NCBI GenBank assembly: GCA_015680685.1
Contig: MNCI01023897.1
Coordinates: 7,094 to 48,637, forward strand
Reading direction: 5' to 3'
Length of the DNA stretch: 41,544 bases
Source of the DNA: Gnetum montanum
Lineage: Eukaryota > Streptophyta > Gnetopsida > Gnetales > Gnetaceae
Shown here: in pieces, positions 10,885 through 20,999 of the stretch
Position numbering within the stretch: the stretch's first letter is position 1
Layout: the number at the start of each line of letters is the position of its first letter
Translations under genes and position numbers: made by a program
The notes under the pieces: generated by a model
Told to the model about the DNA's origin: nothing
The model's input: the letters and a program-made list of their open reading frames with translations, nothing else
The model's database searches: none

Positions 10885-11185
10885 GGGACTTGAATGACAA
10901 ATGGGGTAGGGCGGGTCGTCGTTGTTGCCTCTTCCATAGCAATCGCTGGTGGCACCTGGACCACAAAGAGGGTAAGCCGGTTCAACGGTGTCATGCCAGC
11001 AGTTGTATCAGTAGGAGGCACCCTAACGACAAACAGTTTAGTTTGGGGTGGCACTTGCATTGTCACCACAGTGGGAGGCACTCGAATGACAAAAGGTTTG
11101 CGTGAGGTAGGAGGACCGCATGAGGGATATGTAGTTTGTAACGATTTTTGTGGGGTGGAGGGAACATGAACTATGAAAGGTTTCC
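10885..11185 (-). repeat. five V-x-V-P motifs in the gag-protease linker
   Basis: The linker carries KPFIVHVP, KPFVIRVP, KLFVVRVP, TLFVVQVP and TPFVIQVP, each followed by a Pro/Thr-rich spacer of about 13-25 residues. Gypsy elements commonly have one such motif ahead of the protease; here it has been multiplied. Confidence 0.75.
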
Positions 11186-11324
11186 TGGGCATTTTACTGC
11201 TATTTTTTGCATAAATAGTGTTGATCGTGTAGGGTGCTTCTTTGGTGTTCAGGGGATCTTTATATATACCCATGGACTGGTTTTGCGGTTTGACTGGGTT
11301 AGCCTCGTCAAATGTGATCTCGCT

Positions 11325-11420
11325 TGCATCAATCATTCATTGAATATCTTACTTCAATGTGAAGCAATAGTCTGTGCCATGTCCATTTCATTGATGGTAT
11401 TCATAGAAACAGTCTACCCT
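11325..11420 (-). other. element C CCHC-type zinc knuckle, with stops
   Basis: The minus strand reads C-F-Y-E-Y-H-Q-stop-N-G-H-G-T-D-Y-C, then FTLK. This is the C-x2-Y-x-H...GH-x4-C arrangement seen in gag of Tat-like elements, used for nucleic acid binding. Three in-frame stops (TGA, TAA, TGA) lie in or just after it. Confidence 0.6.
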
Positions 11421-11564
11421 GAAGCCTCTTGGAACTGGGGGCTCGTCTGGGGTTGCCAAGCCCGGGTTGTTGATCAATTGGAAAAATCGATCATGTCTCT
11501 GAATTGCCGCGGGGGACAACTGCTTATGCTTCATCAGTTCAGCCTTCAGTAGTTGTTCGAACAA

Positions 11565-12350
11565 TTACGAAGGTTTCATGGGTAGTGGTGTGTACTGAGA
11601 GGGGTCTCTCCTCTCAAAATTTTGCACTTGGCCTAGTGTAGCATCTTGGGATGTGGACGGCCCGGGTGTAGCATTAGGGGGAGGTTTAGTGTAGCCGATG
11701 GGGGCAGTAGGCAGTTTACCTTGTTGTTGGGTAGCTGTTCGTTGAGTCTCTACTAATGCTGCCACTGTTGGTTTAGCCTTTTCCTTATCTTTTTTAGTAT
11801 GTTGATTTTTAAAGGCTATGTAGGCGAGGTCATGACTGTTTTGTGCTGCTTCTTCTATGTTCTTTATCTGGACAAAGGCTTGGTTTAGAGTGCGTGCGTT
11901 TAGGTAGTACAACTTAGATTTGATGAAATCATTTATTGCTCCCTTTAAGATCATGAGCAAGTAAGTCTCAGGTATTGTTTCATGGAGTTCATTCAACGCA
12001 ACACTCCATCTCTGAATGAATTTCTGTACAGGCTCAAGGGGTGCTTGTTTCACCTGTATTAGGCTATCTAATGTAGCTTTAGGTTTTAGATTATATTTAA
12101 ACCTGGTCATGAACTAGTGTAAAAGGTCTTCCAGGGAAGATATAGAATTACGTGGTAGAGCCCGGTACCAGTCTAATGTTCTCCCCGTAAGGGACATGGC
12201 AAAGACACGTAAGATTGCATGAGGCCATGCCTGAAGTAATAAACTTTCTAATCTAAACGTGACTAGATGGGCGTTGGGGTCTCCCTCCCCGTTGTATTTG
12301 GTCAATTGAGGCAGAGACACGCCTTTTGGCAACATCACTGGTAGCACCAA
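11565..12350 (-). CDS. gag: element C gag core domain
   Basis: The region matches the retrotransposon gag (capsid) family by eye: LTKYNGEGDPNAHLVTF, a Trp-containing LTGRTLDWYRALP, SSLEDLLH with a stop, then FMTRFKYNLK, QVKQAPLEPVQKFIQRW, and ETYLLMILKGAI. The order fits the helical capsid core common to Ty3/gypsy gag. One stop at 12113-12111 splits the frame. The downstream Lys/Gln-rich part (TQQQGKLPTAPIGYTKPPP) is probably disordered. The product would assemble into virus-like particles in the cytoplasm. Confidence 0.8.
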
Positions 12351-13696
12351 AGAACTAATAGGATCGTCTTAGTAAAAGTCCAAAACTTTAAGCTCTTCAT
12401 TGTTAGCTATTTTAAGGCGTCTTATCTCCTCAGTAAGTTCTTGCATCGTTTTTTTAGCATCCGCCCAGTCTTGAGCACTGGGTGAAGCGACAGGTTGTTG
12501 TGACATGGGAAGGTTGGACTGTTGCACGGTGGGTGAGAAGGCAGAAAATTAAGCAGTCGGGAATTGCGTTTGTGGTATGTTTACTGTGGGTGTCGCTAAA
12601 GGTGGCATGCCATAAGGGAAGGGCTGTTGTTGCTACTATTGCTGTTGTTGTTGTTGCATCTGGGGGATGTTCACGGATGGGATTGCGAGAGGAGGCATAT
12701 TGTGATGAAGGGGTTGATGCAGTTGCACGCCAGTCGTAGCCCATTGCCCCATTGTGGTTTACGAAGGAATACTTTGCACTTGTTGAGTTGCGACCACGAA
12801 ATGTGCTCCCTGAGTTTGTATTCGAGGTATATAGTGAGGAGCCGTAGAAGCCTGTATCATAGATGGCATTCCAAGCATCTGAGATGGGAGTGTGACGCCT
12901 ACATTGGGTTGAAGGAGTTGTTGTGGTTGCATTTGTAAGAGAGAGGGTGACATGGTGACGGGAGGAATAATGGAGAGGGATCGCGTATTGAATTGCACAT
13001 CGGTCACAGGAGGAGTGGGGACGAGAGTGAATGCCTCTTGTTGAGGCATGTGTGCTTGAGTGATTTTAAATGGCTAGAAGGACGTTATCTCCCCCATGAA
13101 TGGGTGAAACGACAGGTTTGCATAAGTTTGCGGGCTAAGGGTATGATATGAATCCTCATGTTCAGACTCAGCTACGAAATTGTCTTCCTCCTCTATTTGG
13201 GAGTTTGGCATGGGCTGGTCTAGAGGCTGATTCCTTGCTAGAAGGAGCTGCGAGATGAGCTCAGAGTAGTGCTTGGGGAGAGCATGCGGGGAAGGGATGA
13301 ACTCATGTCCTCCCCTATGAAACAGTTCGTATTGTCTCTTAACCTCCATTTCAATTTGATCCATTGCTAGGCCAGCTTGGATTTTTATGCATATGAAATT
13401 ATATTTCTCCTGTGTTATAATGTTAAATGACGGGTTCCTCCCTTGTAGTTTGAGAGACCGACGGGGTCCCGTTGTGGGTTGTGCTACAGGTTGTTGAATG
13501 GTCGTGGGGCCTACAATATCCGTGATGGGCTTAGTTGAAGTGTTTGGATTCACAGTGTTCATGATGAAACGATTGTGAATATAACATGATGGAAGGGATG
13601 TGAAATGGGTATACTTATCAGCGTACACCTAAGTTCGCAGCGTACAACGTATAGACTGGATCTCAGTGTATAGGCTTCAATGACCAACGTATGGAG

Positions 13697-13925
13697 ACAA
13701 CATACAACGTGCAAGTGGGCTCAATAGCATGTAGATAGGGTCTACAACATACAGTGTGCAGGTGGGTTGGGTAGCATGTAGACAGGGTCTACAGTGTACA
13801 ATGTGCAAGTGGGCTGGGCAGCGTGTAGATAGGCTCTACAGCATACAACATGCAAGTGGGCTCGGTTGCGTGTAGATAGGGTCTACAGTGTACAGGTTTT
13901 TAGAGAAGTGTGTAGACAGAGTTTT
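13697..13925. repeat. 47-bp tandem array in the leader of element C
   Basis: Four full units start at 13697, 13744, 13791 and 13838 with exact 47-bp spacing; a shortened fifth runs to about 13925. Each unit contains 'gtgcaagtgggct' and 'gtgtagatagggtct' forms. The array lies between the primer site candidate and gag. Confidence 0.9.
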
Positions 13926-13963
13926 CAGTGTACAAGTTTTGATGTTTGCGGCATGGGATGTTT

Positions 13964-14067
13964 ATAGCATGTAGATGCCGGGAATGTTTGCAGTGTGTAG
14001 ACGCTGGGAAAGTTTGCAACGTGTAGACACTGGGAGTGTTTGTAGCGTGTAGACACTGGGAGTGTTG
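13964..14067. repeat. 26-bp tandem array in the leader of element C
   Basis: Four units start at 13964, 13990, 14016 and 14042, each like 'cgtgtagacactgggagtgttt'. The 'GTGTAGA' core is shared with the neighbouring 47-bp array, so both probably grew from one ancestral word. Confidence 0.85.
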
Positions 14068-14361
14068 TAGAACAAGGTACTAATTTTGGAGGTTTGAAAT
14101 TGCAGAGTCTGAGGATGCCCAGTAGTAGGTTGGTAGTACAAGGAGCAAGTGTGAGAGATCAAGTTAGATTCAGATAGTTTCAGGTCCTCCTTCTAGCATC
14201 ATTTTCTGTACTGTCCAAAATCGTCGATCTTCGGCTAGAATGAAACAGAAACCAGGAGATCCCCGGACAAGCACATAAGACCCTACCTTCGCTTGAGGGC
14301 AAGCTAGAATTAATAGAGGTAGAGTACCTTGAATGGTCCGCATGCGAATCAGACAAGGATT

Positions 14362-14378
14362 TCCCCGAACGTACACCA
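14362..14378 (-). other. candidate primer binding site of element C
   Basis: The minus strand reads TGGTGTACGTTCGGGGA six bases after the proposed LTR end. It resembles the tRNA-Asp site (TGGCGCCGTTGCCGGGGA) with an inserted base, substitutions and a short gap. It could also serve another tRNA; I cannot name one. Confidence 0.4.
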
Positions 14379-14784
14379 TTATACTGTACGCTGGGTTATA
14401 CGTAAACAGCATAACTAATGTCAAATGGAGCATAAACGTACAAGAACGTAAACAATAAGCATACAATAATGAATAAAAAACTGTAACAAATATTAGCAAA
14501 AGAAATGTGGCAATATTATTGCAAAATGAAAAGTTACAATGCACCGGTCTAACGCAGTTGTGAATCTTACACAAGGCGGACAGAAAGCTCCGATGGATGC
14601 AGGGGGATGATTGTTTGCTGGATTCGACTGTAAGCACAGCGTAAAGGCTATATGCTCAGCATGCAGGATGGAAGTCCAGCATCTCAGATTAAGCGTTCTG
14701 GATGTTCTCTTTGTGTGGATTGCCCCAAATTTTTTCTCCAATCTTTCAATTTTTTCCGAACCCTCAACTGGTCAAAAATCAAGG

Positions 14785-14792
14785 TTTTTATA
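14785..14792 (-). promoter_or_regulatory. TATA box of LTR C
   Basis: The minus strand reads TGTATAAAAACC. The equivalent position is TATAAAAACCC in LTR D (27903-27910) and CATAAAAACCCC in LTR E (41186-41197). Conservation in three LTRs supports it as the element promoter. Confidence 0.6.
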
Positions 14793-14929
14793 CAGGTTTA
14801 GATGTTAGACTCAGATTTGAGAGGGGATGATTGGCCATGGGATGCTAGACTCTCAGGTCGGGTGACATGTGGCACGTTGACCAAGTGCAAAAGAATGAAA
14901 TTTTACAAATGTACTGTGTGCTACACGCC

Positions 14930-15310
14930 AGTGTATATTGCTACACACTAGCGTATATTGCTGTATGCTAGCGTGTACACGCTGGGCATGTGAACTCGGT
15001 GTATAGACTTGACTAAAACAAAAGAAGTTATTTTTACAAACTACTGCTACAGCAAGAAGCATCAAATTCGGCCCTCGGATTTGAATTTGGATGTCACAAG
15101 AATGCTACTTGCAGATGTTTAGCTCGATTGGACTTGATCTGACACAGTTTTGGCGAGCTTTGATTGGTATATGTTATGCTACACACTGGGCGTACACACT
15201 GTACACATTGGGCGTACACGCTGTACACACTGAGCATATACGCTGTGTGTGTATGCTGGATGTATACGCTGGGTGTGCACGCTATAAACTTACATGCTGG
15301 GCATATACGC
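14930..15310 (-). repeat. U3 array of dyad motif TACACGCTGGGCGTA in LTR C
   Basis: At least ten variants of 'TACACGCTGGGCGTACAC' lie upstream of the TATA box, in clusters at 14930-15005 and 15178-15310. The core ACACGC-x3-GCGTGT is a near-palindrome. LTR E has the complementary form (for example 41035-41050), as expected for the opposite orientation. Confidence 0.7.
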
Positions 15311-15545
15311 TGGATACTTGCTGCATACTCAGTGAAAATCAAGTTTTTTAAGTTCAAAACCTACCAGGTTTGATGCTAGATGTCGTTGTAATCTTCTGCG
15401 GGTCCCAAGGAACCATTTCTTGTTGAGTTTGACTCTGCCTGAAGCTGTCTGTGGGGCCCTCAAGCTTCAGTCATGCTAGGGAGCATCATGACTTAGCTCG
15501 ATTCTTGTTGGAGAGCTACTAAGCTCAAAATTTTGTGGTGTTTCA

Positions 15546-17850
15546 TTATTGACTAGCACACAACTCAACAAAACTACATGACAAAATGGAATGCTTGGAT
15601 GTATGGATCAACAAAATTACAAATTTTGGTGTTCACAACACAAAATAGAACACACAAAAATTAGATAGCATATCCTCTAATGTCATGAAGACTATTTAAA
15701 AGGATCACATAGTCCCAGGTAGTGGAGGCTCCTAAGGCTCCGACAGACCTTCTCCAGCTTTAGGCACATGTGGTAGTCGAGGTTGTTATGGCTATCTTGC
15801 TACTATTGTAACTTCTAATAGGAGGCAAAAAGAATCTAGCAATGCCTTCATTTTGTCCTCCTTGCTCCTGGGATCATGCACAGTCCAGATAGCTTCACCA
15901 ATGTGGGTTGGAATGGGCACATCCCAGCAATAGGGAATTGCTTGGAAGAGCTCCTTAGCATTGATGAACCAAGCAACGAATTGTTTGCATTTTGTAGGTA
16001 ATGGTTTTCTATAGTTAGTATTTTATTTTATTTTCCTGGCACATTCGAAACAAGTCCTTTTGAACTTAGCAGGTTTTTGCTTCTGCTATAGACTGGTTGA
16101 AGATGGCCATCAGCATTCCCTCCTCAACTTGTTTTAATTATTCTTGATGCTGCCAAAAAGCTTCATCTCTAGTTGTTGCAAGGTTGAGGAGTGCAAGATC
16201 AATAAAATGGACATGCAATTCAGCAACCTCTATGGCCAAGCATTGGTTTTATGCTCAAGCCATTTCAAGTTACCCTTTTAAGATGATGTATTTTCCCTTT
16301 GCTTCGAGTAGCTTTGATTGGGTTATAGTAATGTTATCTAGAAAATTAGAGATGTCCAGAATCAGGTTCCTAGTCCCAACCAATTAGTCCAACAACTCTT
16401 CATGTTAGGCTGCACTCAATCTTCCACTGATAGTTCCTACTAACATTTGCACATCTCAAAGTGCAAATATGTCTAATACAGATGTCACAGGTGTGTTAAG
16501 TGCTTCTACAATTTAGTCAATAACCACTCCTGTAACTGTCTCCTACCCTTGGTGCTACATCACTAGTACAATTGCACCCTCACCCTCCTCCAAGTGCATC
16601 GAAAAGAAGGTAGCATTCCCATAGATTTTTGGGAATAAACGGTGTTGAGATAGAGACATCGTCATGTCTTGGGCACTAGGATTTGATCTTGCAAGTAGTT
16701 CCATTCATTGGGATAAGAATATTGGATCACCTCCTTCCATCTGACTAATTATTTGAGCCACTTCATTAAGATGACTCATTGCTAGTTGATATATAGATGG
16801 ATCTCCACCACTTGTTCCTACTTGCTGCTCCTCTTCCAGTGTTGTTTCTTAAGTGGGTGGTAAAGGTGGCAGTTACTACTCCTCTTCCTTGAACATGGTA
16901 GGCATCTTGTCCTTCATCATCTCAAACCAAGAGGCAATGGGAGTATGTTTGATTATGTCACTGACAACGTGGATTATCCTTGTCCTTTTGCAAATTTTTT
17001 AGATGAGGCATGGGAAAGGTAGGGTTTTCCTTTCATGTTCATTTTCTTTGAAACACTTTTCAATCTCTAGATAGATCAATTGATGAAGGTTTGCTGGAAA
17101 TCTCCCACTTAGAGTGGCATATGCTTGGGTGGAGAAGGTAGTCACCTTACTGGGCCTCACTGTTAGATTGAGGTGATAGGCCGCTATCTTGAAGTATATG
17201 CATTTCACTGATGTGAGCATGCCAAACTCTTTATGGTCAACCCCATAACACCATTGGGTCCACTACTTTTTGGCCTCTAGGTCAACTTACGTAGACAACT
17301 CTACCAATTATGTCCCAGAATTAGGTAACCCAAGAGCTTGCACGATGGCTTCAGCTAAGTAGAACACTTAAATATCCTTGATCTTCATCATGGAGTCTAC
17401 CCATCTATTGTTCCAGAAGAGTTATGTCTCTTTCATGTACCACTCCCCATTAGAAGTGATGATTGGCCACATGGGAGACATTTGCAATTATGTCTTCACT
17501 TCTACTAGAGCATGCCCCAAGAATGGCTTGAAGTTTAATTCCTAGAGAATTAAGCATTGGACATCATAGGTCTTGATTATGTAGAGGCAAGCTTGTGTTA
17601 ATGTGACTTTAAGTCTCAGTATAGGCCCTGGTGCCTCTCCTCACTACGATTGTTCTATTGCAACCACTTCTTAGGGAATCTGTCTAAAAAATTCCACTTC
17701 GGACTCCTCCTGAAGAGGTCCTATTGTATGGGTTTCTTCTACCTATTCCTAGGCTTGTTCTTATTAGCCCCTTCCAGTTCTGGGTTGTATCTTCCTTGGT
17801 TGAGAGGGTCCTCCTTCCTATGGTCATTTTGGTCTTAGTGCTATCTGTAA
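15546..17850 (-). pseudogene. X1: degenerate minus-strand accessory ORF, unrecognised
   Basis: The minus strand reads as one protein broken by many stops. Landmarks from the high end are ELNFKPFLGHALVEVKT (about 17560-17500) and MSPMWPI, NNRWVDSMMKIKDI, then the open part 17220-16999 with RFPANLHQLIYLEIEKC and LPFPCLI, and further Glu/Gln-rich pieces to about 15700. The open part resembles, by spacing, the 'putative plant transposon protein' type found beside gypsy elements. The high end is repeated as X2 (26889-27250). No enzymatic motif is seen. Confidence 0.4.
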
Positions 17851-18270
17851 TCACAACATGACCACGAGTTAGTAATTATTGTGTAACATGAAACAATTGG
17901 GATACCTTATCTCATTAGGAACATTACACTTGGCTAAGTTGTGATTATTGCTAATTTTATCAATTCTAATTATTCAATTATTTGTGTTTTAACATTGATA
18001 AATGATTATTATCATACCAGAGGTTGCTGAAAGGGCTAAACTCTCAACAATCAATGGTTTTTGTTATCGTTGTATTGATTAACCCTTTAGGAGACCAAAA
18101 AATTTTGTTAAAAGCCTCAAGGTATTTATAGACTTTTTGCATTATGTCAATTGGATCCCAGACAATGCCCAATCGAAAAGGTTAGCTACGTCAACTAGGT
18201 CAAGTCGATGTAGCTATTGACCACCATTAAGTTTGTCAAACATCAAAAATACAAGGAGTTTTTAAGTGAA
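17850..18270 (-). repeat. possible truncated 3' LTR of element B
   Basis: 'TATTTATAG', a TATA box on the minus strand (18123-18131), is followed by GTCGA/GTCAA-rich bases resembling 26786-26860 of the 5' LTR. The low half of the LTR is missing. Similarity is weak, and the ends cannot be placed. Confidence 0.3.
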
Positions 18271-19330
18271 ATTAGAGCTAAATGGAAGCCTAAAAAGCCA
18301 CGAACATGATGAAAATAGTAGAAGAGGGTGTTGGAGCTCAAAAAAACTTAGAAAATTGAGAAAATGGTTGGAGAATGAAGTTCTATGAATGTTTTAAGGA
18401 GCACAGAGTTGGATGTATAATGGGGCATGTGAAAGATAGGATTGTAGTAATGTCTAAGGTAAGGGACTTAACTATCCAAACCAAGATATATGCAAGTGGG
18501 TCCTCCCCATAGCACGCACATGCCCTTTTTACCCTTGCATAACCTTAACTAAGGAGTCCATGGGTCCCACAATCGATTAAAAGTCATGAAAAGTTAAGGA
18601 CCAACCAAAAATAATTTATCCAAGAATTCCAACACATCAAACCAAGACATCAAGTATAACATAGAAACTGATAGCAAGGTGGGTTATGGACAACATAGAT
18701 GAATGACTAAGAAGGTGGGATGGAATCCTAAATTGAGGTCATAAGAAGTCCCTTGTGGATTTTGTATTTAAAACAACCTAATAGGATTCATCCTTAGTCC
18801 AAACCAAAACCAACCTCATTCAGTGACTTTGCATCACCACTCCAAGACCGATCCACCCCCTCAAGATACAAGAGCACTTCCACTAAACAACCACCATTCC
18901 ATAAAGAAAAGAGAAGAAAGCAGGAAGTGAGAGAGGTCCTTAAGTAAAGGGGACCTTCACACATAGGTAACATGTCTTTCTAGTCCCATAACCAATGCTT
19001 GTAGCTCATTTATTTGTCTAAGGGGTGTGATTTGAATTCCCATCATGTTTTTTTTCCTCTTTGGATGGGAACCACATCATGCAAAAAGACTTTATTTGAC
19101 TTCCTATTATTGGATGATATGGAATGGTAAGAAGTCTATAAAAACACTCAAGCACCCAAGTAAGTAGAAGAGTACAAAGAGTATGGAGTCCCCTTGAAGT
19201 CACACCCTATGCAAACCTTTGAATCCTTCCCAATTCTAGAAACTACCAAGGTCATCAAATTTATTAAAAGTTTGTTTAATAAAAAGGACCTCCAACTTCC
19301 AAAACAAGGAAAACCATAGAGTTTGTGAAT
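18271..19330 (-). repeat. 3' untranslated block of element B
   Basis: The part from 18489 matches 1441-2300 of element A. No ORF of interest is present. The similarity ends near 19330, where A jumps to gag, marking the deletion breakpoint in A. Confidence 0.6.
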
Positions 19331-19711
19331 GGGTGGATGTCATGGACTCACTACCTGTTCCATGAAAAATAAACCATGTCTTAGTCATCAGACATCAAAA
19401 GTCAAAAATAGAAACCAAACATTAACAATCACAACATTAAGCATAAACCATCATTAGTAAATAGCAACATTTGCACTATGTCCTATGATCATAAAGCACT
19501 TTTATTAGCAAAATAGTGAAAATTCACACATAAAAAATAAAGTAAAATATAAAATATATAAGAAAGTATAAAATATTCAAGAAAGATAAAACATACTAAA
19601 AATGTTGTAAAACAAAAAATTAAGAAAATCAATAGAACAAAAAACTAAAAAGAGGTAAAAGTCAAAAAAGTGTAAAACAAAAAGTAAAAAACAAAGGAGC
19701 CCTATGTGTGG
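19331..19711. other. A-rich stretch beyond element B integrase
   Basis: From about 19500 to 19695 the plus strand is very rich in A with repeated 'TAAAA' and 'AAAGTAAAA' words. It lies just past the integrase stop in element orientation. No gene is seen. Confidence 0.5.
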
Positions 19712-20960
19712 TTAGCACAAATGGCCGTCTCCCCCATGACTTATTTGAAAGGAGAAGACACAGAATATAGGGCATGGTTGTCTATCTGATGAGGTAGTAA
19801 TTGCATTGGCTTGTCTTGGCTCTAGGAAAGATTTCACTTGTTGGATGTTGACTAACTGCTTTCTGTGTGGGATCTCAGGTTTGTAGATTAACATGGTCTC
19901 AATGGGAAAGGTTTCATCAATTATATAAGGTCCCTTCCACAATTTTTGGAAATTTTTTTTCTTTGGTACATGTGTGAGATTCCAGTAGAGAACCTTATCT
20001 CCAGGTTGAAATTTTACTTTTCGTATTCTAAGGTCATAACTTTGCTTGTTGAATGCCTTGTGCACTTCATTCAAAGATAGGGAGACTAATCAATTTTCAT
20101 CTAGCACATTCAAGTTGATCAATCTTTTTCTTTGTGCTAGGCTTAGGTCAAGGTCCAAGTCATAGGATATTAAAAGTGTATAGAGCTTAGATTGGATTGG
20201 AAGTGTTGGAAGTTTTCCGTACACCAGGTCATAGGGAGAGTAGCCAATAGGAAGTTTCCATGTTGAGTGGTAGGCCCAAAGGGAATCATTAAGTTTTTTG
20301 CTCTAGTCTCTTCTATATTTGTTGATAGTTCTTGTTAGAATCTTTGTAATTTCATTGTTAGTTACCTTTGCTTGACCATTGGCTTGGGGGTGATAGGATG
20401 CTTTTAATTTATGTTTGACCCCCAAGTGTTGCATGAGTTTTCAAAAAGTGGCACCTGTAAAATGAGTTCCATTATTAGACATCAATGCTTATGGCATCCC
20501 AGAGTTATTTACAACATTATATGATACAAATCTAGTAGCAGTAGATGATGTACAATTGATGACAATTGCTGCTTCTACTCATTTAGTGTAGTAGTCAACT
20601 ACTATGATGATGTATGCCTTTCCATTAGACATCGATGTGATGGAACCCATTAATTCTATGTCCCATATGTCAAATGGTTCTAATGCTTGAATCCACTATT
20701 GAGGATCCTCCATTCGAGTAGTCATCCCACCACCTTGTTAATAGTGTTCACAAGATCAAACAAATTGGTGGACATCCCTGAAGATTGTAAGCCAATAGTA
20801 TCTTCCCATTTTAATTCTTATGGTCATGTCTCTCCTAGCATGGTGACCTCCATAGGGGCCTTCACAAGCATCTTGGAGAATGCATAGTTGGTCCATATTA
20901 GGTACATACTAATAAATTATGCCATCAGCACACACCTTGTAAAGGTGTCCATTAATTTTC
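19712..20960 (-). pseudogene. int: element B integrase
   Basis: Integrase inserts the cDNA into the chromosome. Reading down the minus strand: a zinc-binding part (GGHHARRDMTIRIKMGRYYW ... C-E-H-Y, about 20860-20720), the core with DIWDIELMGSI, VVDYYTKWVEA, SNNGTHF (Asp of the second D replaced by Asn) and HPQANGQ followed by NNEI, then the C-terminal part 20074-19712 (FQPGDKVLYWN, KLWKGPYII). Stops and a frame change split it. HPQ.NGQ and the C-terminal GPY motif place it in Ty3/gypsy; the overall look is Athila-like. Confidence 0.8.
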
Positions 20961-20999
20961 ATGAAGTACTTAGCCTAAAGAAGAAACTGTTATTTCTTC

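Larger units (their letters stand above)
9513..13562 (-). pseudogene. gag-pro: element C gag-protease polyprotein (Tat-like)
   Basis: The start is ATG at 13562 (MNTVNPN); the longer frame to 13628 begins with GTG. Domains in order are a Pro/Gln-rich N-terminus (13562-12450) with a poly-Gln run near 12650, the capsid-type gag core (12350-11565), a zinc knuckle (about 11410-11340), a linker with V-x-V-P repeats (11336-10512), an aspartic protease (about 10290-9970) and an acidic tail (9977-9513). A single reading frame explains most of gag, interrupted by about ten stops, many explicable as C-to-T or G-to-A changes of Gln, Arg or Trp codons. Pol should follow the protease but is absent. Two plus-strand ORFs over this region (for example 10621-10893) are shadows. 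Confidence 0.8.
14385..15545 (-). repeat. 5' LTR of element C
   Basis: The high end reads, in element orientation, TGAAACACCACAAAATTT; the same start is found at LTR D (28651) and LTR E (40162). The proposed low end at TGTACGC (14385) gives ...GCGTACA in element orientation; this end is approximate. The high-end similarity with LTR E also covers the 'catgacttagctcgattcttg' segment. A TATA box lies at 14785-14792. The bases outside the high end (TTATT from 15546) would be the target duplication; its partner is not seen. Confidence 0.75.

Noticed and set aside
10621-11552. Plus-strand ORFs over the gag-protease linker of element C
   Set aside because: They lie antisense to a frame with recognisable gag and protease motifs, and their proteins (Ser/Cys/Gly-rich) look like reverse-frame products.
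14221-14280. Second possible primer site with TCCCCGGACAAG on the plus strand
   Set aside because: It matches the tRNA-Asp complement only over its first half and has no LTR end beside it.
15091-15373. ORFs on both strands rich in Tyr, Thr, His and Cys
   Set aside because: Produced by the repeated TACACGCTGGGC words of the LTR U3.
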